A DNA stretch of 6,224 nucleotides, taken from an uncultured Lachnospiraceae bacterium (GTDB lineage Bacteria > Bacillota > Clostridia > Lachnospirales > Lachnospiraceae). The notes under the pieces were generated by a model. The model was given only the letters and a program-made list of their open reading frames with translations. It did no database searches and was not told the origin of the DNA. Positions 1 to 4,167 of the stretch are shown piece after piece. Made by a program: the position numbers and the translations under genes. How positions within the stretch are numbered: the first letter of the stretch is position 1; the number at the start of each line of letters is the position of its first letter. Where the stretch lies: positions 1 through 6,224 of the forward strand of contig CAMWSA010000230.1 of assembly GCA_947176785.1 (NCBI GenBank), written 5' to 3'.

Positions 1-314
1 TTTACTTTAATTTTGTTGGGAGGTACATACCGCCCCATTTCGGGGAAGTGAACCTCACGCCGGAGGACCTGGAAGCCCAGCGGAAAAAGGAGGAACGCAA
101 AGACAAGCTGCACCAGGCGTATCTCTGGCGCAAAGCCAACGGGACACAAAAACGGTACGAGGATAAAATCAAGGCAAAGAAAAAGGCTGAAATCGAGGCG
201 AAGAAAGCCTCTATCCGTGCCGAGGATATGGAAAAAGGCGTGTTTATCCCGGCCGGCAGCCTGCCAAAAAAAGAACCCCAAAAAGCACCAGTACCGGACA
301 GAGCCGCTATGTAG
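1..314 (+). CDS. Large serine site-specific recombinase, C-terminal fragment (DUF4368-type tail)
   Basis: The frame is open from the window edge (first full codon at 3) to a TAG at 312-314, giving 103 visible residues. The visible part begins YFNFVGRYIPP, followed by LTPEDLEAQRKKEERKDKLH, QAYLWRKANGTQKRYEDKI, a Lys/Ala/Glu-rich helix, and a tail RAEDMEKGVFIPAGSLP. I recognise this pattern from the C-terminal DUF4368 region of TnpX/TndX-like large serine recombinases of Clostridia. In such enzymes an N-terminal resolvase domain with the catalytic Ser and a zinc-ribbon/coiled-coil region lie upstream, here outside the window. The protein would excise the element as a circle and integrate it. 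An ATG codon at 309-311 directly precedes the stop. TnpV follows 39 bp downstream on the same strand, which suggests co-transcription. No catalytic residue is visible, so whether the enzyme is intact cannot be judged. The family call is from pattern memory and fairly secure; the subgroup is not. Confidence 0.8.
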   Translation, partial: YFNFVGRYIPPHFGEVNLTPEDLEAQRKKEERKDKLHQAYLWRKANGTQKRYEDKIKAKKKAEIEAKKASIRAEDMEKGVFIPAGSLPKKEPQKAPVPDRAAM

Positions 315-320
315 GCGGCT
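302..320 (+). repeat. Perfect inverted repeat over the recombinase stop codon
   Basis: AGCCGC (302-307) pairs with GCGGCT (315-320) across a 7-nt loop TATGTAG that contains the TAG stop of the recombinase. No T-run follows, so it is unlikely to be an intrinsic terminator. It could stabilise the 3' end of the recombinase message or affect coupling to tnpV. The structure is seen directly; any role is inference. Confidence 0.5.
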
Positions 321-353
321 GGCATATCACAGAAAGGACAAGGAGGCATACAC

Positions 354-713
354 ATGAATGGACTGACTTATACAAAAGTTGGCGATTACTATATCCCGAA
401 TCTGGTATTGAAAGAGCAGCCGGACACGCCAATCGGCAGGTATGGGCGCATGAGGCTCCGTTATCTGAAAGAACACCGGAAGGGGCTGTATACCAGCCTG
501 CTCCTGACGGAAAAACTCTATCCCCATTTGTTGGAGATTGACAAGGCCGCCAATGAGCGAATGGATATTCTTATGCCACAGCTGATGAAGGCCGCCGGTG
601 TGACCGAAGAACTGAAAGCAGCCGACCAGATGAAATGGGTAGGGCTGGCTAATAACTGTAAGGCGCAGGCAGAGGAAATCATTTTGCATGAACTGATTTA
701 CGATGGAATTTGA
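354..713 (+). CDS. tnpV: TnpV family transposon-encoded protein
   Basis: A 119-residue protein starting at ATG 354, with AAGGAGG at 340-346 seven bases upstream. The sequence matches the TnpV family I know from Tn4451-like and other clostridial elements: GDYYIPNLVL (10-19), PIGRYGRMRLRYLKEHRKGL (26-45), LLLTEKLYPHLLEID (49-63) and LKAADQMKWVGLANN (87-101). It ends in HELIYDGI, and the length is typical of the family. No membrane segment, signal peptide or known catalytic motif is visible. The protein looks cytosolic and mostly helical, with a basic patch at KEHRKGLY. The biochemical role of TnpV is not established to my knowledge. It sits directly behind the recombinase and in front of the cargo promoter, as tnpV does between tnpX and catP in Tn4451 (recalled). 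No obvious terminator follows, so readthrough into the ABC-F leader is possible. Confidence 0.9.
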   Translation: MNGLTYTKVGDYYIPNLVLKEQPDTPIGRYGRMRLRYLKEHRKGLYTSLLLTEKLYPHLLEIDKAANERMDILMPQLMKAAGVTEELKAADQMKWVGLANNCKAQAEEIILHELIYDGI

Positions 714-731
714 AAAGCGTTCGGAAGGGCA

Positions 732-760
732 TTGACAGACGGGTATGAGTGTAGTATGAT
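732..760 (+). promoter_or_regulatory. Near-consensus sigma-A promoter for the ABC-F leader
   Basis: A perfect -35 TTGACA (732-737) is separated by 17 bp from a -10 TATGAT (755-760, 5 of 6 consensus bases). Transcription would begin near 766-769, just before a small palindrome GGGAATTTCCC (770-780). This would produce a leader of about 450 nt before the ABC-F start at 1223. The strength of the promoter fits a system controlled downstream by attenuation rather than by initiation. Confidence 0.85.
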
Positions 761-796
761 TGTTGGCGTGGGAATTTCCCTCAAAGGAGAACTGAA

Positions 797-886
797 ATGA
801 ATTTTTATTTGACCAATCAACTTAAAAAGAAACTGAACTCTGTACAATCCATTCCGATGAAACATTGTACAGAGTATGGCGTATAA
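797..886 (+). CDS. Putative 29-aa leader peptide of the ABC-F attenuator
   Basis: ATG 797 follows AAAGGAG (783-789) with a 7-nt gap, an ideal ribosome binding site, and lies about 30 nt from the predicted transcription start. The ORF reads MNFYLTNQLKKKLNS and continues to end CTEYGV before TAA at 884-886. It has no domain and resembles no protein I know. Its codons from about 14 on lie inside an 11-bp hairpin (838-848 with 864-874). Its codons 20-22 contain CCGATGAAA, which can instead pair with 901-909 downstream of the stop. A ribosome stalled in the first half would therefore change which downstream helices can form. This is the architecture of drug-sensing leader ORFs upstream of erm, msr and other antibiotic-resistance genes. 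Translation is strongly suggested by the RBS; the regulatory role and the inducing drug are inferred. Confidence 0.65.
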   Translation: MNFYLTNQLKKKLNSVQSIPMKHCTEYGV

Positions 887-909
887 ATAACGCATTAAGA
901 TTTCATCGG
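838..909 (+). promoter_or_regulatory. Mutually exclusive leader helices (attenuation switch)
   Basis: CTCTGTACAAT (838-848) is perfectly complementary to ATTGTACAGAG (864-874), forming an 11-bp hairpin inside the leader ORF. Its loop holds CCGATGAAA (854-862), which is perfectly complementary to TTTCATCGG (901-909) beyond the leader stop codon. The second pairing would form a pseudoknot or displace the first helix. Segment 901-909 also overlaps by two bases the next helix, which starts at 908, so pairing choices can pass downstream toward the terminator at 1043-1088. Confidence 0.6.
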
Positions 910-961
910 AAAATAAGGCAATAGCTATTCTGACTATCAGCATATTTATTGCCTGTTTTCC
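908..961 (+). promoter_or_regulatory. Second leader hairpin
   Basis: GGAAAA (908-913) pairs with TTTTCC (956-961), and GGCAATA (917-923) pairs with TATTGCC (947-953). A small internal loop separates the two helices and the apical loop is 23 nt. There is no T-run after it. Its outer arm overlaps the antileader segment 901-909, so it competes with that pairing. Seen by hand; folding energy not computed. Confidence 0.45.
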
Positions 962-981
962 GTATGCAGATTAAGCGTATG

Positions 982-1016
982 AAAGGCTATGGACAATGTT
1001 TTGTCTGTAGCCTTTT
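982..1016 (+). promoter_or_regulatory. Third leader hairpin, terminator-like
   Basis: AAAGGCTA (982-989) is complementary to TAGCCTTT (1008-1015). An inner GGACAA/TTGTC pairing (991-996 with 1001-1005) extends the stem, and a short TTTT (1013-1016) ends it. It could be a weak terminator or a folding intermediate between the leader ORF and the main terminator. Confidence 0.4.
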
Positions 1017-1042
1017 GTCATATAGGAACAGGAATCCATATA

Positions 1043-1088
1043 GGCAGAAGGCAGTACACAGATGTGTGCAGGTGCTTTCTGTCTTTTT
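1043..1088 (+). terminator. Intrinsic terminator inside the ABC-F leader (attenuator)
   Basis: The 5' arm GGCAGAAGGCA then GTACACA (1043-1060) pairs with TGTGTGC (1063-1069) and TGCTTTCTGTC (1073-1083). The stem has a few G-U or bulged positions and is followed at once by TTTTT (1084-1088). It lies about 320 nt after the predicted start site and 135 nt before the ABC-F start codon. It would therefore stop transcription unless upstream structures prevent it. Together with the leader ORF it indicates transcription attenuation. The antiterminator partner was not pinned down by eye. Confidence 0.65.
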
Positions 1089-1222
1089 GTGTTTATGGCA
1101 GTAATTTTATACCTTGTGAAATGGCTGAATGGACACGTGTGCCCTATGGGTATACAAGATGAAACCTTCAAAGACACCAGTATTGCTGTTAGGCAAAAAC
1201 AAATGAAAGGATTGTGATTAAC

Positions 1223-2755
1223 ATGAGTTTATTAGAAATCGAAGGACTGACACACTCTTTTGGGGATAATCTGCTTTATAAAAATGCAGCGTTCTCTCTG
1301 AATAAAGGCGAGCATATCGGGATTGTTGGACAAAACGGAACAGGTAAAAGCACATTGATTAAGATTTGCACAGAGCAGATAATTCCAGATAATGGACGCA
1401 TTATCTGGCAGTCCCAAGTATCGATTGGTTATCTGGATCAGTATGCGGAGATAGAGAAAAGTCTTACCATGCGTTCCTTTTTGAAATCAGCTTTTTCGAG
1501 ATTGTACCAGATTGAAAAAGAAATGACACAGCTTTATGAGAAAGCAGCCAGAGGACATACAGAATGTCTTGACCTTGCGGCGAAATATCAGGAACAGCTT
1601 GAAATCCATGACTTTTATTCCATCGAAACTCAAATTGAGCAAGTGGCGAATGGTTTAGGGCTGTTGGCGATAGGATTGGAAAGGCCGATTGAACAGATGA
1701 GCGGCGGCCAAAGGGCAAAGGTAATATTGGCAAAATTACTTCTTGAAAAGTCAGACGTACTATTACTTGATGAACCAACAAATTTTTTGGACAAAGAGCA
1801 TATTTTATGGCTTTCTGATTACTTATCAAATCTTGAAAATGCTTTTATGGTGGTATCTCACGACTATGCGTTTTTAGAAAAAATCGCTAATCGGATTTGT
1901 GATATTGACAACGATACGATAACAAAGTATTACGGCACTTATTCTGAATTTTTGAGAAAGAAAACTCTGTTGCGGGAAGATTATGTGCGCCAGTATTCCG
2001 CCCAACAAAAGGAGATTAAAAAAACGGAAGAATTTATCCGTAAAAATATTGCCGGAAGAAAGTCAAAAATGGCGAGAGGACGAAGGAAACAGCTTGAACG
2101 AATGGAGAAAATGGAAGCATTAGACCAGAAAGAGATAACGCCATATTTCCATTTTCCATCAATGCCATTTACGAATACAGAACACCTTTTCGTAAAGCAT
2201 TTGTCCGTAGGCTATCATTATCCGGTTTTGTCTGATATTAGTTTTACAATAAAGGGCGGGCAAAAAGTAGTGATTACGGGTTTCAATGGGATTGGCAAGT
2301 CAACTTTGCTGAAAACACTGATTGGAGAGATTCCGTCAATGAACGGTCATTATAAATTTTCCGATCAGGTTACTATCGGATATTTTGAACAGGATTTATT
2401 ATGGGACGATACAACAAGAACTCCCATACAAATTATTTCAGACAATTACCCGGAAATGGTGATGAAAGAGGTGCGTAAATCACTTGCCAGATGTGGCATT
2501 TCCAGCAAACACGCCATGCAGCCGATTGGAACATTAAGCGGCGGCGAACAGGCAAAAGTGAAAATGTGTTTGCTGACGCTAAAGCCATGTAATTTTCTAA
2601 TACTGGACGAGCCAACAAACCATTTAGATGTGCAGGCGAAAGACTCTTTAAAAACAGCACTAGAAGAATTTCCCGGTACAGTGTTGCTTGTTTCGCATGA
2701 AGAAAATTTTTACCGGGAGTGGACACAAAAAGTAATTAACATAGAAAAACGGTAA
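1223..2755 (+). CDS. ABC-F family ATPase, probable ribosomal protection (antibiotic resistance) protein
   Basis: A 510-residue soluble protein with two ABC domains and no membrane segments. NBD1 has Walker A GQNGTGKS (36-43), signature MSGGQ (159-163), Walker B DVLLLDEPTN (178-187) and H-loop SHD (212-214). NBD2 has GFNGIGKS (353-360), LSGGEQ (438-443), FLILDEPTN (458-466) and SHE (491-493). The basic, helical linker (about 238-305, including RKNIAGRKSKMARGRRKQLE) is the part that ABC-F proteins place near the ribosomal P-site tRNA. Such proteins dislodge drugs (macrolides, lincosamides, streptogramins, pleuromutilins, phenicols) or resolve stalled ribosomes. I choose ATG 1223 because proteins of this type start MSLLEI and AAAGGA (1206-1211) is a usable RBS; an in-frame GTG at 1214 is too close to it. 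The gene is visibly more AT-rich than its neighbours and follows an attenuator leader, both consistent with acquired inducible resistance. The linker is not long, so a housekeeping-type ABC-F role cannot be excluded. I cannot name the drug class. Confidence 0.9.
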   Translation: MSLLEIEGLTHSFGDNLLYKNAAFSLNKGEHIGIVGQNGTGKSTLIKICTEQIIPDNGRIIWQSQVSIGYLDQYAEIEKSLTMRSFLKSAFSRLYQIEKEMTQLYEKAARGHTECLDLAAKYQEQLEIHDFYSIETQIEQVANGLGLLAIGLERPIEQMSGGQRAKVILAKLLLEKSDVLLLDEPTNFLDKEHILWLSDYLSNLENAFMVVSHDYAFLEKIANRICDIDNDTITKYYGTYSEFLRKKTLLREDYVRQYSAQQKEIKKTEEFIRKNIAGRKSKMARGRRKQLERMEKMEALDQKEITPYFHFPSMPFTNTEHLFVKHLSVGYHYPVLSDISFTIKGGQKVVITGFNGIGKSTLLKTLIGEIPSMNGHYKFSDQVTIGYFEQDLLWDDTTRTPIQIISDNYPEMVMKEVRKSLARCGISSKHAMQPIGTLSGGEQAKVKMCLLTLKPCNFLILDEPTNHLDVQAKDSLKTALEEFPGTVLLVSHEENFYREWTQKVINIEKR

Positions 2756-2854
2756 GTGATTTCGTAAAACAAGATAGTCTGCCCGGCGGCAGAAAAGAAA
2801 AAAACCGCCGCTTGGCAGAGCCTTTTGTGCGCTCATTTTACATGAATATCTTCT

Positions 2855-2886
2855 GGCGGTTTTGTCAAAAGCAAAGCCGCCTTTTT
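2855..2886 (+). terminator. Intrinsic terminator of the ABC-F gene
   Basis: GGCGGTTTTG (2855-2864) pairs along 10 bp (one G-U) with CAAAGCCGCC (2872-2881) over a 7-nt loop, followed by TTTTT (2882-2886). An upstream segment AAAACCGCC (2801-2809) is complementary to 2855-2863, and CCGCCG (2805-2810) can also pair with CGGCGG at 2784-2789. Several alternative folds therefore share the same GC blocks. It lies 100 bp after the ABC-F stop and should isolate the cargo transcript from the transfer genes. Confidence 0.75.
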
Positions 2887-2906
2887 GCATATCGTGTTGT
2901 TTATAT

Positions 2907-2933
2907 AAAGCGGCTGTAAGGAGGAGCCGTTTT
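2907..2933 (+). promoter_or_regulatory. Hairpin presenting an AAGGAGG in its loop
   Basis: AAAGCGGCT (2907-2915) pairs with AGCCGTTTT (2925-2933) with one G-U. The 9-nt loop GTAAGGAGG exposes a full Shine-Dalgarno. No ATG or GTG follows at a sensible distance; only a TTG at 2932 does. It may mark the ribosome site of a tiny ORF or be a remnant of a former gene start. Confidence 0.4.
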
Positions 2934-2991
2934 GAAAAGTCATTTGTTTTGGCACAAGCTGCCAGAAGGTTCACTGTTAAAAAAATTCTGA
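2932..2991 (+). CDS. Possible TTG-started 19-aa peptide or gene remnant
   Basis: TTG 2932 lies 7 nt after GGAGG (2920-2924) and opens a 19-codon ORF, MKSHLFWHKLPEGSLLKKF, ending TGA 2989-2991. The ORF ends just after a run of seven A residues (2979-2985). Removing one A would extend the frame by several codons, so this may be a decayed longer gene. The weak start codon, the SD lying in a hairpin loop and the tiny size keep confidence low. It could instead be a leader peptide for the attenuator at 3061-3100. I see no known domain. Confidence 0.25.
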   Translation: MKSHLFWHKLPEGSLLKKF

Positions 2992-3009
2992 ATACGGAAC
3001 AGGAACACC

Positions 3010-3038
3010 CTGACAGCAAATGCGAAATTTGTCATATT
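3010..3038 (+). promoter_or_regulatory. Possible promoter for the sigma-like gene
   Basis: CTGACA (3010-3015, 5 of 6 to -35) is 17 bp from CATATT (3033-3038, 4 of 6 to -10). The spacer and edges form an imperfect palindrome: TGACA (3011-3015) with TGTCA (3030-3034), and AAAT inside. This could be an operator. The placement, just before a strong terminator at 3061-3100, suits a promoter whose output is attenuated. Confidence 0.4.
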
Positions 3039-3060
3039 CTAACTGAATACCGTATCTTAT

Positions 3061-3100
3061 GCGTCCGAATGGAATTTAACCATCCGGGCGCTTTTGTTTT
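3061..3100 (+). terminator. Strong intrinsic terminator/attenuator upstream of the first sigma-like gene
   Basis: GCGTCCGAATGG (3061-3072) pairs with CCATCCGGGCGC (3080-3091) over a 7-nt loop AATTTAA; there is one G-U pair and one A-C mismatch in 12. TTTTGTTTT follows (3092-3100). It could end readthrough from upstream. Since it lies between the possible promoter at 3010-3038 and the gene at 3194, it could also act as an attenuator. CCGTAT (3050-3055) just before it is complementary to ATACGG at 2992-2997. Confidence 0.75.
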
Positions 3101-3119
3101 CTTAGGAGGCGTACACGCT

Positions 3120-3146
3120 CCCCACTGCCGTTCCCCACCCCACCCC
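3120..3146 (-). promoter_or_regulatory. G-quadruplex motif on the - strand (C-tracts on +)
   Basis: The + strand carries four CCCC tracts at 3120-3123, 3133-3136, 3138-3141 and 3143-3146. Read on the - strand this is G4-N1-G4-N1-G4-N9-G4, which satisfies the canonical intramolecular G-quadruplex pattern with four tetrads. The G-rich strand is the template for the downstream sigma-like gene, so a quadruplex could hinder RNA polymerase there. The RNA itself would be C-rich. Confidence 0.6.
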
Positions 3147-3147
3147 A

Positions 3148-3185
3148 CTCCGTTCAGGAACCTTTGCAAAAAATCTGAACGGAGG
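3148..3185 (+). promoter_or_regulatory. Shine-Dalgarno-sequestering hairpin of the sigma-like gene
   Basis: CTCCGTTCAG (3148-3157) is perfectly complementary to CTGAACGGAG (3175-3184), with a 17-nt loop. The 3' arm contains four of the five bases of the ribosome binding site GGAGG (3181-3185) of the gene that starts at 3194. Folding would block initiation, so translation of this sigma-like factor may depend on opening the hairpin. Confidence 0.6.
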
Positions 3186-3193
3186 AAAGAAAG

Positions 3194-3589
3194 ATGGAAG
3201 TCACCATCAACATAGACGGACAAGCACTGTCCGTGGAAGTCACAGTCGAAGTATACGAGTATCTGGACAGAGCCGACCACAAGGAAGAAAACCTTGCCCA
3301 TGAGAAGCGGAGGCACTGGGACAGCCGGGAGTTTGACGAGTACATAGTCCTTACCGAAGGGCGCTCCTGCTACTACCAGACACCAGAACAGTGGGTATGC
3401 AGGAAAGAAACCATGCTGGAGATCAAGGCCGCCCTTGCGCTCTGTACTGAGGCGCAGCGCCGACGGTTTCTGCTCTACGCACTGGAGGGTTTGAGTTATA
3501 CCGAGATTGCCGTGCTTTGCGGCTGCTCCAAGGCTGCCATACAGGACAGCATTGAGGCGGTACGGAAGAAAATCAAAAATTTTTTCTGA
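3194..3589 (+). CDS. Sigma-70 family region-4-like regulator (first of a pair)
   Basis: A 131-residue protein starting at ATG 3194, 8 nt after GGAGG (3181-3185). The C-terminal half, LCTEAQRRRFLLYALEGL (83-100) then SYTEIAVLCGCSKAAIQDSI (101-120) and EAVRKKIKNFF, is a sigma region 4.2-type helix-turn-helix. The N-terminal part (KRRHWDSREFDEY, 38-50; TPEQWVCRKETMLEIKAALA, 63-82) matches short sigma-like proteins of clostridial conjugative and mobilizable elements. No region 2 is recognisable, so it may act as an activator or partial sigma rather than a full sigma factor. It probably controls excision or transfer genes. Its expression appears restrained at several levels: a terminator at 3061-3100, a C-rich/G4 tract and an SD-blocking hairpin. 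It is followed after 122 bp by a paralogous gene. The family is confident; the target promoters are unknown. Confidence 0.82.
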   Translation: MEVTINIDGQALSVEVTVEVYEYLDRADHKEENLAHEKRRHWDSREFDEYIVLTEGRSCYYQTPEQWVCRKETMLEIKAALALCTEAQRRRFLLYALEGLSYTEIAVLCGCSKAAIQDSIEAVRKKIKNFF

Positions 3590-3630
3590 TACAGACCCTA
3601 CGATTGGCCGTTTTCGGGCTAACCAGTGAA

Positions 3631-3643
3631 GGGAATTTTTCCC
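3631..3643 (+). repeat. Small palindrome GGGAATTTTTCCC
   Basis: GGGAA and TTCCC arms surround a TTT loop between the two sigma-like genes. A similar GGGAATTTCCC occurs at 770-780, at the start of the ABC-F leader transcript. It is too small to be a terminator alone; it might be a protein-binding site. Confidence 0.3.
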
Positions 3644-3654
3644 TATCACATTTC

Positions 3655-3698
3655 CGGGGAGGACAGGCAGGAAACCGCTGCCTGTCCTCTCCGCATTT
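3655..3698 (+). terminator. GC-rich terminator-like hairpin before the second sigma-like gene
   Basis: CGGGGAGGACAGGCAG (3655-3670) pairs with CTGCCTGTCCTCTCCG (3678-3693), a 16-bp stem with one G-U and a 7-nt loop, followed by CATTTT. It sits seven bases before the AGGAGG of the downstream gene. It can act as an attenuator that lowers the second gene relative to the first, or as a 3' stabiliser of the first message. The U-run is short, so termination may be partial. Confidence 0.6.
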
Positions 3699-3711
3699 TA
3701 GGAGGTCAGCC

Positions 3712-4167
3712 ATGAAAACAATCAATCTAAGGTACTGTTATCCCTACTACACCGGGGACGTGTTTGTGGAGGTATCGGAGGAAGTGGCCGAGGCTCTGCT
3801 GCTTATGCGGAGAGAAGAAAACAATCGCACCCGCAAAATCTGGTATCACAAGGCGTACTATTCCCTTGACTGTGAGGACGGGATTGAAAACTGTGCCTTT
3901 GATTTTACCGCCAAGTCCCCGGAGGAGATTCTGCTGGAACAGGAGGAAGAACAGCTTTTCCTTGCCACACTGGAACATCTGTCCGAAGCTATGGATAATC
4001 TGACGGACATACAGGCAAGGCGTATCCATGCCCGCTACATACTTGGCAAAAAACTGATTGAGATTGCCGCAGAGGAAGGCGTGAGCGTATCGGTGGTACA
4101 GCAGACAGTTAAGAGCGGATTAAAGCGATTGCGGACGTATTTTGAAAAAAAGAAGGGAAGGGAATGA
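3712..4167 (+). CDS. Sigma-70 family region-4-like regulator (second of a pair)
   Basis: A 151-residue protein from ATG 3712, with AGGAGG at 3700-3705. An upstream in-frame start at 3604 is rejected because it would run through the 3655-3693 hairpin and has no RBS. The N-terminus, MKTINLRYCYPYYTGDVFVE, with VSEEVAEALLLMRREE (21-36) and HKAYYSLDCEDGIEN (46-60), is typical of the sigma-like proteins of clostridial integrative elements. The C-terminal part, LTDIQARRIHARYILGKKLI (97-116), EIAAEEGVSVSVVQQTVKSG (117-136) and LKRLRTYF, is a region 4-like helix-turn-helix. As in the preceding paralogue, region 2 is not evident. The two probably arose from a common ancestor and may act together or in sequence on element promoters. 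The stop overlaps the next gene's ATG (ATGA at 4164-4167), which indicates translational coupling. Function in detail is inferred. Confidence 0.82.
   Translation: MKTINLRYCYPYYTGDVFVEVSEEVAEALLLMRREENNRTRKIWYHKAYYSLDCEDGIENCAFDFTAKSPEEILLEQEEEQLFLATLEHLSEAMDNLTDIQARRIHARYILGKKLIEIAAEEGVSVSVVQQTVKSGLKRLRTYFEKKKGRE

Noticed and set aside
971..1177. 68-codon - strand ORF in the ABC-F leader
   Set aside because: Lies opposite the terminator and hairpins of the leader; no RBS or recognisable protein.
1146..1217. Second possible leader ORF (23 codons) just before the ABC-F start
   Set aside because: No Shine-Dalgarno upstream of ATG 1146 and no structural link seen. The ORF at 797-886 is a far better leader candidate.
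2862..3215. 117-codon + strand ORF across the control region after ABC-F
   Set aside because: Its ATG lies inside the loop-side of a terminator, there is no RBS, it runs through two terminators and a hairpin, and it overlaps the well-supported start at 3194. The peptide is low-complexity at the end and matches nothing I know.
3032..3649. 205-codon - strand ORF opposite the first sigma-like gene
   Set aside because: Antisense shadow of a gene with good family support and RBS; no RBS of its own, and it runs through the terminator and G4 region.
3604..3711. 36-codon N-terminal extension of the second sigma-like protein
   Set aside because: It would translate the 3655-3693 hairpin, has no RBS, and AGGAGG at 3700-3705 points to ATG 3712, where the family's normal N-terminus (MKTINLR) begins.
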